Numbered from the stretch's first letter, positions 1 through 7,151 are shown. The stretch: DNA of 9,374 bases from CAYOXD01 sp964407825 (GCA_964407825.1 CAYOXD010000111.1:1-9374); one strand, 5' to 3'. Made by a program: numbers and translations. The notes: generated from the letters alone by a model not told the origin.

Positions 1-6
1 GCCTTG

Positions 7-393
7 TCACAGGGTGCCCATCTTCCTGGCCATGTCCCGTTCGCGATCCCCGGGGGCCTGGGGACTTCCGAGCCGGCCGAAACTGAGCAGCGGTGTCACG
101 AAATACACGCCCTGATGGGGCTTTCCCGTGTCCGCGCAGATGGATTCCAGGTAGGATATGGCCTCTTCGAGGAGTTCCTTTTCCTCGATGGCCGTGAACA
201 GCGTCTTGTTGTGAAGCATTCCGCCGCCGGTGAGCGTCCGGAAACCGGCGAAGATGGGAATATGGGTACTGATGAGCTGAATGAAGTCCGTTGTTTCCAC
301 CACGGTGGCGCCGGTGATGCCGATGTCCAGCCACCCGGTAATCAGCTCGTCGATAAGGCTCTCGTTGTTAATCACCGCAGTCAAGAGATACAC
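7..393 (-). CDS. P-II-like (GlnB/GlnK-related) small signalling protein, divergent
   Basis: A 128-aa protein whose predicted secondary structure follows the P-II order: strand (about 1-8), helix (10-25), strand (28-36), long loop (37-62), strand (62-69), helix (70-87), strand (96-102). The clearest hallmark is TGKPHQGVYFVTPL at about 89-102, which lines up with the P-II B-loop TGxxGDGKIFVxP. TGK, the second Gly, FV and P are kept, but the phosphate-contacting Lys after that Gly is Val, and there is no recognisable uridylylation-type T-loop Tyr. The tail past about 106 is charged and unlike P-II. I chose GTG at 393 because GAGAGG lies 4 nt upstream; an in-frame TTG at 405 is possible but has no well-placed SD. 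It lies last in the apparent glnE operon, 34 bp after the EIIA gene. Family knowledge: P-II proteins sense 2-oxoglutarate and ATP/ADP and control GlnE. Any such role here is inference, since ligand residues are partly lost. A general ferredoxin-like domain is the alternative. Confidence 0.72.
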   Translation of the reverse strand: MYLLTAVINNESLIDELITGWLDIGITGATVVETTDFIQLISTHIPIFAGFRTLTGGGMLHNKTLFTAIEEKELLEEAISYLESICADTGKPHQGVYFVTPLLSFGRLGSPQAPGDRERDMARKMGTL

Positions 394-427
394 GTTACCT
401 CTCAATCCCTGGGGAAAGCGCCGGTTA

Positions 428-898
428 TCAATGAAAGGCCATCTTGTCCTCTATCCCGCAGAGGTTCTTCCAGAGGATATCTCCGTCCTTGGCCTCCCGG
501 ATGCTTTTCATCACCTGCGTCTCCTTGCACAACCGGGAAATACCGGCCAGAAGCCGAAGGTGGAGCGTCGGTTGATCGTCCGGAAACAGGAGCACCAGCG
601 CCACATCCACCGGTTTTTCATCCAGGGCTTCGAATTCGATGGCCCGCTCGGGCCTTACCAGGAAAACCGACGCCTCCTCGATTTCCGGACTCATGGTATG
701 CGGCAGGGCCAGGCCGCCACCGATCCCCGTGCTCATGATCTGCTCCCGTCGCCTGAGTCCGTCGTAAAGGGCCGCGGCATCCTGTACGATGCCCCTCGTC
801 TTTCCGACCTCGGCCACAAAACGAAGCAGCGCGGTCTTGTCGGCAAGCGGTATATCGAGATAAATGTAGTTGGATTGAAGATATTTGCAAATTTTCAT
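428..898 (-). CDS. ptsN: PTS EIIA type-2 / nitrogen-regulatory EIIA-Ntr-like protein
   Basis: A 156-aa single EIIA domain, close to the length of PtsN (about 160 aa). The expected phospho-acceptor is His67 in GGGLALPHT, followed by the conserved AIEFEALDEKPVDVALVLLF stretch and a hydrophobic helix with LRLLAGISRLCK, all typical of the fructose/mannitol-type EIIA fold. There are no EIIB or EIIC domains and no membrane segments, so it is a cytoplasmic phosphocarrier or regulator rather than a sugar transporter subunit. The ATG at 898 overlaps the glnE TGA by 4 bp (ATGA), which fixes the start and implies translational coupling; an upstream in-frame start at 958 would lie inside glnE and is unlikely. 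EIIA-Ntr proteins link the PTS-Ntr phosphorelay to nitrogen and potassium metabolism, which fits the glnE context. The gene could equally be called PTS EIIA-Fru-like; the regulatory role is inferred from neighbours and lack of transport domains. Confidence 0.85.
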   Translation of the reverse strand: MKICKYLQSNYIYLDIPLADKTALLRFVAEVGKTRGIVQDAAALYDGLRRREQIMSTGIGGGLALPHTMSPEIEEASVFLVRPERAIEFEALDEKPVDVALVLLFPDDQPTLHLRLLAGISRLCKETQVMKSIREAKDGDILWKNLCGIEDKMAFH

Positions 899-3831
899 GG
901 TCGTTCCGATCCTGTCCACTTCTCCCCTGCGCCCCGAACCCCCAACATGCGGTTCCAAAACCGGATCACCACCAGGCGCAGGTCTTTCATCCGGTCCACA
1001 GGTATAACGGGGGCCTCCTCCTGGAGGCTCAACCGGTGAGCCTGGGCGCGATAGGTGAGATAGGCCATCCGCAGCCGATGGGCCATCTCGTCTCCAATGA
1101 TGCCGGTTTCCGCCAGTGTCTGGATCTGGCGAACGTTATCGGTCCATCGTAGCAGCCTGGGATACCGATGGGCCATCAGCAGGATTACATACTGCACCAG
1201 GAACTCGATGTCCACCATGCCGCCGCGGTCCTGCTTGAGGTCGAAACCTGTGCGTCTTCGGTTGCCATGCTCCCGCCGCATACGCTCCCGCATCTGAACC
1301 ACCTCCCGCTGGAGAGTACCCCTCTCCCGCGGTCTGGCAAGCACCCGGCGGCGTATGGCCTCAAACCGCCGGATGAGCGCCGGATCCCCGCAGATGCCAC
1401 GGGCCCGCACGAGGGCCTGATGCTCCCAGGTCCATGCATCCCTCATCTGGTACGCCTCCCAGGCATCTATGTGACACACCAGGGGCCCGCTGGCACCGCT
1501 CGGCCGAAGCCGCATATCCGTCTCGTAAAGGACACCCGCGGGTGTATGGGCCGAAAGGACATGGATGACCCGCTGGCCCAGCCGGGCAAAAAACTGACCG
1601 GTTTCCATGGGCCGCTCCGTCCCCCGGGTCTTCCCGTCTGTACCGGCGTGGAGAAACACCAGGTCGAGATCGGAGGTATAGCCGAGTTCCAGCCCACCGA
1701 GCTTCCCGTAGCCGATCACGGCAAACCCCCGCTCCAGTGGCGAGCCATCCAGAAGACACACCGGCGTTCCATGTCGCTTTACCAGATGATTCCAGGTGAG
1801 CGCCAGGGCCTTTTCCAATGCAACGGCCGCGATATCGGACAGATGATCGCTGACCCGCATGAGGGGCAGGGAACCGACAATATCCGCCGCGGCGACCCGC
1901 AGGGTATTGGCCTGTTTGAATACCCGGAGGGCGTCCATCTGATATTCCAGATCGTCCGGGTCGGTCTGCTCGAACCGCCTGGCGAGATCCTCCTGGAGAG
2001 CCTCACGGTCCGGTGGCGCATAGAGGGTTCTCGGATCCAGCAGTTCATCGAGGAGCACCGGATGCTGCATGAGGTAGGAGACTATCCAGGGGCTGGCCTC
2101 AGCGAAGGTGGCCAGCCGAGTCAGCGCATCGGGGTTCTCCTGCAGAAGGGCCAGATAGGCGGTCCGACGCTGAATCGTTTGAATGAGGTCCAGCAGTCGG
2201 CCCAGTACCCGGCCGGGGCGGGATGTGCGGCCTGCGCTGGCCAGAAGAACGGGAACCACGTGGTCCAGCCGCTTTCTGCCCACCTGGCTCAGGGCCCGGG
2301 TCGCAGGGGCCGCGCGATGGACCGCCAAAAGCCTGAGGACCTCCCCGGGATCGTCATAGCCGGCCTCTCGCAGGAGCGCCTCGTTGCCATCGCCTTGGGG
2401 AAAGAGCCATACGGCCGCCAGGGGGCGGTCCCCTCCGGTCTCTACGCCTGCGGCCGCATCACTGTCGGCGGATCCTTCCAGTTCGAGAACCTGATTGAAA
2501 TGCAGTTCCACCTGCCGGCGGTGATGGTCCAATTCACGGAGAAAGGCCGCCGGCTCGTCAAACCCCATCGATGCCGCCAGGCGCTCCCGGTCGGCCGGAC
2601 TTTCGGGTAGTTGGTGGGTCTGCTGGTCGGCGTAGGCCTGCAAGCGGTGTTCCGTATTTCTCAAAAACCGGTAGGCTTCGGTCAGTTCATCCCGGGCCGT
2701 GCCGGATATGGCGCCATCCCGGGCAAGGCGCGCCAGCACCCCCTGAATCCTCCGGCACTGAAGCGACGGAAGGACCCCACCGCGGAGGAGCTGAAAGGTC
2801 TGCCCGAAAAATTCGATTTCCCGGATCCCCCCAGGTCCCAGCTTGATATGGTCCTGCATCCCCCGAAGGGCCACCTCGCGGGTGATTTTCTGTTTCATGT
2901 CCCGCAGGGACTCGAAGGCGCCGTAGTCCAGGTACCGACGGTAAACAAACGGTCTGAGCCGGGAAAGGAGCCTTCCGCCGGCCTCCCTGTCGCCCGCTAC
3001 CACTCTTGCCTTGATCCAGGCGTAGCGCTCCCAGTCCCGCCCCTGCTGCTGATAGTAATCCTCCATGCCGTCGAAGTGCATCACCAGGGGGCCGTTTTCG
3101 CCGTAAGGTCTCAGGCGCAAATCCACTCGGAAGAGCGGACCCTCCGGGTCCACGGCGCCCATGACTCTCACGTATTCACGGCACAGGCGGACGAAAAACG
3201 CCTCGTTGGTGAGCGGAGCGTCCCCGCCGCCTGTGGTGACGCCGTTGTCGGGGTAGGCGAAAATCAGATCGATGTCCGATGAAAAATTCAGCTCCCTGCC
3301 CCCCAGCTTGCCCATGCCGATGACAACGAGCCGCTGGGGCCTGCCGTTTTCTCCAACGGGCATGCCGTACAACCGGGTCTGCCAGAGGTACAGATGGTCC
3401 AGGGCCACCTCCAGACAGGCATCGGCAAAGGCCGACAATTCGGCCATGGTTTCATCCAGGTTGGACCAACCGGCCAGGTCCCGCCAGGCGATACGCACCA
3501 TTTCCCGGCGACGGATCCGCCGCAGTCCCCGGCTCAGGGCCGCCGCATCCCCGACAGTGCCCAGCTGCTGTCGAATCGAGGCCAGCCAGGTCTCGGCCCC
3601 CCTGGGACCCATCAGATCCCCGCTGGACAGAAGTTCCGCCAGCAGCGAGGGGTAATGGATACAGGCCTGGCTGACAAACTCGCTGAAGGAGAATACCGCC
3701 CGGGCCGTTCGGCCCCATTCAGGATCCTCGGGGAATCTGATGGACTGGGCGTCGGCGGCGTCGCATAAGGCCCGCCATTTCTGGGCCGTTTCCACGTGCC
3801 GCCTTTCGGAAAGCAGTTCCGGTTGGGTCAT
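895..3831 (-). CDS. glnE: Bifunctional glutamine synthetase adenylyltransferase / adenylyl-removing enzyme
   Basis: A 978-aa cytoplasmic enzyme that attaches AMP to and removes it from a tyrosine of glutamine synthetase, setting ammonia assimilation to nitrogen status. It has the two tandem nucleotidyltransferase domains of GlnE. The N-terminal adenylyl-removing domain has GMGKLGGRELNFSSDIDL at about 172-189 (Asp186, Asp188) plus FRVDLRLRP (Asp237). The C-terminal adenylyl-transferase domain has GYGKLGGLELGYTSDLDLVF at about 707-726 (Asp721, Asp723) plus YETDMRLRPSG (Asp772). GPGGIREIEFF (332-342) and DRGGMVDIEFLVQY (868-881) follow the respective domains. Both metal-binding Asp sets are intact, so both activities are predicted. 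Length is slightly above E. coli GlnE (about 946 aa). ATG at 3831 is preceded by AAGGGG 4 nt upstream. It is the first gene of an apparent three-gene operon with the EIIA and P-II-like genes, and is divergent from purF. Confidence 0.97.
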   Translation of the reverse strand: MTQPELLSERRHVETAQKWRALCDAADAQSIRFPEDPEWGRTARAVFSFSEFVSQACIHYPSLLAELLSSGDLMGPRGAETWLASIRQQLGTVGDAAALSRGLRRIRRREMVRIAWRDLAGWSNLDETMAELSAFADACLEVALDHLYLWQTRLYGMPVGENGRPQRLVVIGMGKLGGRELNFSSDIDLIFAYPDNGVTTGGGDAPLTNEAFFVRLCREYVRVMGAVDPEGPLFRVDLRLRPYGENGPLVMHFDGMEDYYQQQGRDWERYAWIKARVVAGDREAGGRLLSRLRPFVYRRYLDYGAFESLRDMKQKITREVALRGMQDHIKLGPGGIREIEFFGQTFQLLRGGVLPSLQCRRIQGVLARLARDGAISGTARDELTEAYRFLRNTEHRLQAYADQQTHQLPESPADRERLAASMGFDEPAAFLRELDHHRRQVELHFNQVLELEGSADSDAAAGVETGGDRPLAAVWLFPQGDGNEALLREAGYDDPGEVLRLLAVHRAAPATRALSQVGRKRLDHVVPVLLASAGRTSRPGRVLGRLLDLIQTIQRRTAYLALLQENPDALTRLATFAEASPWIVSYLMQHPVLLDELLDPRTLYAPPDREALQEDLARRFEQTDPDDLEYQMDALRVFKQANTLRVAAADIVGSLPLMRVSDHLSDIAAVALEKALALTWNHLVKRHGTPVCLLDGSPLERGFAVIGYGKLGGLELGYTSDLDLVFLHAGTDGKTRGTERPMETGQFFARLGQRVIHVLSAHTPAGVLYETDMRLRPSGASGPLVCHIDAWEAYQMRDAWTWEHQALVRARGICGDPALIRRFEAIRRRVLARPRERGTLQREVVQMRERMRREHGNRRRTGFDLKQDRGGMVDIEFLVQYVILLMAHRYPRLLRWTDNVRQIQTLAETGIIGDEMAHRLRMAYLTYRAQAHRLSLQEEAPVIPVDRMKDLRLVVIRFWNRMLGVRGAGEKWTGSERP

Positions 3832-3922
3832 GGTTCCCCTTGATGGATGAAGGCGGCGTGATCGATCCCCGCCGCGATAAGCACCTGCTCTACCCCTAAC
3901 ACTAATGTCCGTGGGGGATCAA

Positions 3923-3940
3923 GCCGGATCCCGTCCCGGC
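3923..3940 (+). other. Possible hairpin in the purF leader region
   Basis: GCCGG (3923-3927) and CCGGC (3936-3940) can pair with an 8-nt loop. It precedes the GGGGGTG/CACCCCC stem. There is no T-tract next to it, so it is not an intrinsic terminator by itself. A role is speculative. Confidence 0.25.
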
Positions 3941-3956
3941 GATGGCAGCCCCCCAT

Positions 3957-4003
3957 GGGGGTGCATGGAAATGGCAACACCCCCTGGATCCTTCATTTTT
4001 TTT
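3957..4003 (+). promoter_or_regulatory. Candidate attenuator-like hairpin plus T-tract upstream of purF
   Basis: GGGGGTG (3957-3963) is perfectly complementary to CACCCCC (3978-3984) with a 14-nt loop. A run of eight T follows at about 3996-4003, but about 11 nt separate stem and T-run, longer than in a normal intrinsic terminator. The G5 arm also abuts an upstream C6 tract (3949-3954) that could compete for it. This could be a leader attenuator or just low-complexity GC sequence. It requires transcription to start upstream of about 3945, which I cannot show. Confidence 0.3.
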
Positions 4004-4086
4004 CGGCCGGAGGCGTTTGCACTGCCCCCATTCCTATGTTAAGGGGGGGGGATAAAAGGTCGCTCCCGCTCGCCACAGAGGGGGGG

Positions 4087-4096
4087 GAAACGTTTC
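4087..4096 (+). promoter_or_regulatory. GAAACGTTTC palindrome, candidate PurR/LacI-type operator of purF
   Basis: A perfect 10-bp palindrome ending 25 bp before the purF GTG. Its AAACGTTT core is identical to the centre of the E. coli PurR box (ACGCAAACGTTTGCGT), and the central CG with A/T flanks is typical of LacI-family operators. A matching half-site CGTTTGC lies upstream at 4014-4020. The outer positions do not match the E. coli box, and no purR gene is in the window, so the identity of the binding protein is inference. Confidence 0.4.
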
Positions 4097-4121
4097 ATCA
4101 AACTATGGCGGAGAACCACCA

Positions 4122-5537
4122 GTGGACGATTTCTTCTATGAAAAGCCACGCGAATATTGCGGGCTTTTTGGCATTCATGGGCATGCGGATGCAGCCAAGC
4201 TCACCTATTTCGGGCTCTACGCCCTGCAGCATCGCGGGCAGGAGAGCGCCGGGATCGCGGCCTTCGACGGCCGCACCATGCGTCAACACAAGGGAATGGG
4301 CCTCGTCCCCGAAGTTTTCAACATGGAACACCTGGAGCAGCTAAAGGGCCACAGCGCCATCGGTCACGTGCGCTATTCCACCACGGGGAGCTCGATTCTC
4401 ACCAATGCCCAGCCCCTGGTGGTCCAGCACCGGCAAAAGACCTATGCCGTAGCCCACAATGGCAACCTGGTCAACGCCCACACCCTCAGAAACCAGCTGG
4501 AGGAAAGCGGATCCATTTTTCAGACCACCATGGACAGCGAGGTGTTTCTCCACCTGTTCGTAAAAAACCTCAGCCATGGATTCGATCAGGCGCTTGTTGA
4601 AACCGCCACCCAGCTCAAGGGGGCCTTCTCCTTTGTCATGCTGACCCATCGGGGAGAGGTGGTCGGCATGAAGGACCCCCTCGGATTCCGGCCCCTGGTG
4701 ATCGGCCGGCTGAACGGCAACTACGTGCTGGCCTCGGAAACCTGCGCCCTGGACCTGGTGGAGGCGGAATTCGTCCGCTCGGTGGATCCCGGAGAAATCG
4801 TGATCATCGGCGAAGACGGCATCCGGAGCATCCGCTACGCCGAGCCGGACAAAAAACGGTTCTGCATCTTCGAATTCATCTATTTTGCCAGGCCGGACAG
4901 TACCATCTTCGGCAAGACCGTTTACGAGGTCCGAAAGGCCCACGGCCGCCGGCTGGCCCAGGAGGCCCCGGTGTCCGCAGACCTGGTGATGCCCTTTCCG
5001 GACTCGGGAAATTACGCCGCCATCGGCTATGCCCGGGAATCCGGGATCCCCTTCGAGATGGGAATGATCCGAAATCATTACGTGGGCCGGACCTTCATTC
5101 AACCATCCCAGAGCATGCGGGATTTCAGCGTCCGGATCAAGTTGAACCCCGTTCGATCGCTGCTAAAGGGGAAGGAGATCATCATCATCGAGGATTCCAT
5201 CATCCGGGGCACCACGGTGAAAACCCGGGTCAAGGCCCTGCGGGAACTCGGGGTAAAACGCATCCACATGCGGGTCAGCGGCCCCCCCCATCGGTTCCCC
5301 TGCCATTATGGCATTGATTTTTCAACCAAGGGCGAGCTGATCGCCGCAAAGATGACGGTCCCCGAGCTGAAAGACTACCTGGGCCTCGACTCCCTGCACT
5401 ACCTGAGCCTTCGGGGACTGCTGGATTCCACCGGCGTGGAAAATCCTGAAAACAGTTTCTGCAAGGCCTGCTTCGATGGGTGCTACCCGGTCGAGTTCGA
5501 TGAACATCTGTCAAAGAACTGCCTTGAAATATTATAG
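4122..5537 (+). CDS. purF: Amidophosphoribosyltransferase (glutamine PRPP amidotransferase)
   Basis: A 471-aa enzyme for the first committed step of purine synthesis: PRPP + glutamine to 5-phosphoribosylamine + glutamate. The N-terminal class-II glutaminase starts at Cys13 (CGLFGI) after a 12-residue propeptide that is expected to be removed to expose the catalytic Cys; QHRGQES (36-42), RYSTTG (84-89) and HNGNL (112-116) follow. The PRTase half has PFPDSGNYAAIGYA (291-304), GMIRNHYVGRTFI (314-326) and the PRPP loop IEDSIIRGTT (356-365), with Glu in place of the usual first Asp. Cys248, Cys394, Cys447 and Cys450 (FCKACF) correspond to the ligands of the Bacillus-type [4Fe-4S] cluster, and a further Cys454 is nearby. 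The start is GTG at 4122 with GGAG 8 nt upstream. It is followed 15 bp later by a radical SAM gene and probably co-transcribed with it. A purine-responsive operator candidate lies just upstream. Confidence 0.97.
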   Translation: MDDFFYEKPREYCGLFGIHGHADAAKLTYFGLYALQHRGQESAGIAAFDGRTMRQHKGMGLVPEVFNMEHLEQLKGHSAIGHVRYSTTGSSILTNAQPLVVQHRQKTYAVAHNGNLVNAHTLRNQLEESGSIFQTTMDSEVFLHLFVKNLSHGFDQALVETATQLKGAFSFVMLTHRGEVVGMKDPLGFRPLVIGRLNGNYVLASETCALDLVEAEFVRSVDPGEIVIIGEDGIRSIRYAEPDKKRFCIFEFIYFARPDSTIFGKTVYEVRKAHGRRLAQEAPVSADLVMPFPDSGNYAAIGYARESGIPFEMGMIRNHYVGRTFIQPSQSMRDFSVRIKLNPVRSLLKGKEIIIIEDSIIRGTTVKTRVKALRELGVKRIHMRVSGPPHRFPCHYGIDFSTKGELIAAKMTVPELKDYLGLDSLHYLSLRGLLDSTGVENPENSFCKACFDGCYPVEFDEHLSKNCLEIL

Positions 5538-5552
5538 TATTATGGAGGATCG

Positions 5553-6581
5553 GTGAATCGGTCCTGGATCAAAAAGACGGTCGCCTTTTCCAGGGAGGCC
5601 GTCAACCTGTTCTTCCATCTCCTCACGGGCTGCAACCTGTCCTGCCGGCACTGTTACATCAATCCGGCCCAGCATGGCACGAACCGGCTTGCCCTGGAGA
5701 CCATCGAGGCCTGGCTTCGGGCCTTTTCCAACAAATCCCACCGAGCCAACGTGATCTTTCTCGGCGGCGAGCCCACCCTGCACCCGGCGCTTCCCCTGGC
5801 CGTCAAGGCCGCCAGGGCCATGGGATTTCAATCCATCACCATCGATACCAATGGGTATCTATTCAACGACATCCTGTCAAAAGTAACGCCCTCGGAGGTC
5901 GATTTTTTCAGCTTCAGCCTCGATGGAGCCACGGCCACCGTCAACGACGCCATCCGCGGTGAGGGGTCCTATGAGACCTGCCTGGCCGGTATTCGAAAGG
6001 CCATCCGGCGGGGATTTCACACGAGCCTCATTTACACGGTCAGCGCGGAAAATCTCCACGAGCTGGACCGGATGCCGACGCTTCTGTCGACGCTGGGCAT
6101 CGAGCGGTTCTTTATCCAGGTGATCGGCATCCGGGGAAGGTCCGCCTCCGCCGTGGAGGCCGATCCGGCGGCGGCAGGACAGGTTCGCCCCGACGAGTGG
6201 CTGGACATCATCCCCCGGGTGGCCGGGGAGGCGGCCCGGCTGGGGATCCCGGTCACCTACCCCAAGGTGTACCTGGACCCGGAGGAGCCCTTCGCCTGTG
6301 CCGGCATCGCGGCGGATAACTACTTCATCTTCCCCAACGGCCGGGTCTATCGCTGTCCCCTGTGCGAGGACTATCCCCTGCACAGCCTGGCCTTCAAGGA
6401 CGGCCGCCTCGTCTCCAGGGCCAAGGTGACCGAGGCGGATCTGTTTCCCCTCACCCTCCCCGAGGGGTGCGTCATGAACCGCATCATCCAACCCGGCAAC
6501 ATCCAATACGCCCCAGACGGCTCCCCCCTCCACCGTATCGCCTGCTGCATGCTGAAGGAGGAAGTGGTGCCGGACCGGTAA
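5553..6581 (+). CDS. Radical SAM protein with C-terminal cysteine-rich (SPASM/Twitch-like) extension
   Basis: A 342-aa radical S-adenosylmethionine enzyme. The CxxxCxxC motif is CNLSCRHC (Cys27, Cys31, Cys34), binding the [4Fe-4S] cluster that cleaves SAM; GGEP (71-74) contacts the SAM amino group. TIDTNGYL (96-103) and FSLDGATA (121-128) followed by an RG-x-GSYE segment are typical barrel strands of the SPASM-type branch. The C-terminal part has Cys249, Cys268, Cys271 (FPNGRVYRCPLC), Cys306 and adjacent Cys331-Cys332, enough to hold at least one auxiliary Fe-S cluster. No signal peptide or membrane segment, so cytoplasmic. GTG at 5553 has GGAGG 4 nt upstream. It sits 15 bp after purF and likely shares its transcript. 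The substrate is unknown: no precursor peptide is visible beside it, so peptide maturation is only one option, and small-molecule or cofactor chemistry is another. Confidence 0.9.
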   Translation: MNRSWIKKTVAFSREAVNLFFHLLTGCNLSCRHCYINPAQHGTNRLALETIEAWLRAFSNKSHRANVIFLGGEPTLHPALPLAVKAARAMGFQSITIDTNGYLFNDILSKVTPSEVDFFSFSLDGATATVNDAIRGEGSYETCLAGIRKAIRRGFHTSLIYTVSAENLHELDRMPTLLSTLGIERFFIQVIGIRGRSASAVEADPAAAGQVRPDEWLDIIPRVAGEAARLGIPVTYPKVYLDPEEPFACAGIAADNYFIFPNGRVYRCPLCEDYPLHSLAFKDGRLVSRAKVTEADLFPLTLPEGCVMNRIIQPGNIQYAPDGSPLHRIACCMLKEEVVPDR

Positions 6582-6591
6582 TACCCCCGTT

Positions 6592-7041
6592 TCATATCCA
6601 GCGTCTCGTTCGGCTTCGATACATCCGGTAGGGACTTCCGAAGGCTTCCTCCAGTTTGCTCTCCTCATAGGGGCAAAAGACGGAATTAAGGATGAGCAGA
6701 TAACCGAGCGCCGCCCCATAGAAGGGCAGCGTGCCAAAAAATAGTGCAAGTCCTGCAAGCATGAGGACCATGCCGAGATACATGGGATTGCGGGTGAACC
6801 GGTAGGGACCATCCACCGCGAGCTGCGTGGTCGGGGCCATGGGGCATAGGGCGATGTCCCGTTTCCTGAATATCAGCCAGACCCACATCATCAACCCGAA
6901 CCCCGCTATCCCGATTGCCATGCCAGTACCTGGTAATGACAAACGAAGGCCCTGCCGCAGATCCAGCCCCCAATGGAGGAGAGCGGCGCAGGCGGCCAAT
7001 CCCATGGCGATCCGCGGCGGACGCAGTGCAATGATCTTCAT
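6592..7041 (-). CDS. Isoprenylcysteine carboxyl methyltransferase-like membrane methyltransferase
   Basis: A 149-aa integral membrane protein of the ICMT/phospholipid-methyltransferase superfamily. Hydrophobic segments lie at about 11-26, 39-57, 87-103 and 105-122. The diagnostic motif is DGPYRFTRNPMYLG (77-90), the SAM-binding region seen in bacterial ICMT-like proteins, followed by a polar C-terminal part with PYEE (124-127) and SPYRMYRSRTRRW (136-148), also typical. Bacterial members are mostly of unknown substrate: lipid, quinone or small thiol or isoprenoid methylation have been suggested for the superfamily, and true protein prenylation is not expected here. ATG at 7041 has AAGGAG 6 nt upstream. 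It lies 110 bp after the MarR gene in the same direction, behind its own promoter with a copy of the putative MarR operator. Its 3' end faces the radical SAM gene, with 10 bp between the stop codons and no clear terminator. Confidence 0.85.
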   Translation of the reverse strand: MKIIALRPPRIAMGLAACAALLHWGLDLRQGLRLSLPGTGMAIGIAGFGLMMWVWLIFRKRDIALCPMAPTTQLAVDGPYRFTRNPMYLGMVLMLAGLALFFGTLPFYGAALGYLLILNSVFCPYEESKLEEAFGSPYRMYRSRTRRWI

Positions 7042-7117
7042 GTCGATCTCCTTGCGATTGCCCGGCCAGTTTGAAATGGACTAGGCGGGCGGTCATCAAT
7101 AATCCGTGCTCATTTTT

Positions 7118-7145
7118 TATTTAGCAACTAAACTATCAGGGTAAA
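7118..7145 (-). promoter_or_regulatory. Candidate sigma-70-type promoter of the methyltransferase gene
   Basis: On the minus strand TTTACC (7145-7140) and TAAATA (7123-7118) are separated by 16 bp, inside a markedly AT-rich stretch amid GC-rich DNA. This would give a leader of roughly 70 nt before the ATG at 7041. The -10 region overlaps the operator candidate at 7120-7136. The boxes are only partial matches to consensus, so confidence is moderate. Confidence 0.45.
7120..7136 (+). promoter_or_regulatory. Candidate MarR operator, copy at the methyltransferase promoter
   Basis: TTTAGCAACTAAACTAT, containing the inverted repeat TTTAG-CAA-CTAAA (7120-7132). It matches a 17-bp element at the MarR gene promoter (7652-7636, minus strand) at 15 of 17 positions. 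It overlaps the -10 box and part of the spacer of the methyltransferase promoter, where a bound MarR dimer would block RNA polymerase. Binding is inferred from the repeat, its symmetry and its position. Confidence 0.55.
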
Positions 7146-7151
7146 AAAATA

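Larger units (their letters stand above)
3832..4121. other. Divergent glnE-purF intergenic region
   Basis: 290 bp with no credible gene. It holds the upstream regions of glnE (left, minus strand) and purF (right, plus strand). Notable contents are C and G homopolymer tracts (C6 at 3949-3954, G5 at 3957-3961, C5 at 3980-3984, C5 at 4025-4029, G9 at 4043-4051, G8 at 4080-4087), a T8 run near 3996-4003, several possible hairpins and a perfect palindrome at 4087-4096. I found no convincing sigma-70 or sigma-54 promoter: TTGCAC at 4017-4022 is a plausible -35, but nothing good sits 16-18 bp downstream. No known riboswitch consensus was recognised. Confidence 0.6.

Noticed and set aside
428..958. 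Longer 176-aa version of the EIIA protein starting at 958
   Set aside because: It would overlap glnE by 64 bp, and the extra N-terminus is not part of the EIIA fold; the ATGA overlap at 898 is the natural start.
1168..2610. 480-codon plus-strand open frame inside glnE
   Set aside because: It is fully antisense to glnE, its protein has no recognisable domain, and high-GC DNA commonly leaves long open antisense frames. GlnE is conserved across the whole span.
4004..4020. Possible sigma-54 promoter upstream of purF (CGG...TTTGC)
   Set aside because: GG and GC are 12 bp apart instead of 10 and the flanking bases do not fit.
5675..5697. TGGCAC...TTGC resembling a sigma-54 promoter
   Set aside because: The GG and GC elements are wrongly spaced and the site lies within the radical SAM coding sequence.
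7143..7149. T7 run on the minus strand after the MarR stop as an intrinsic terminator
   Set aside because: No stable GC-rich stem precedes it; the run is better explained as part of the AT-rich methyltransferase promoter.
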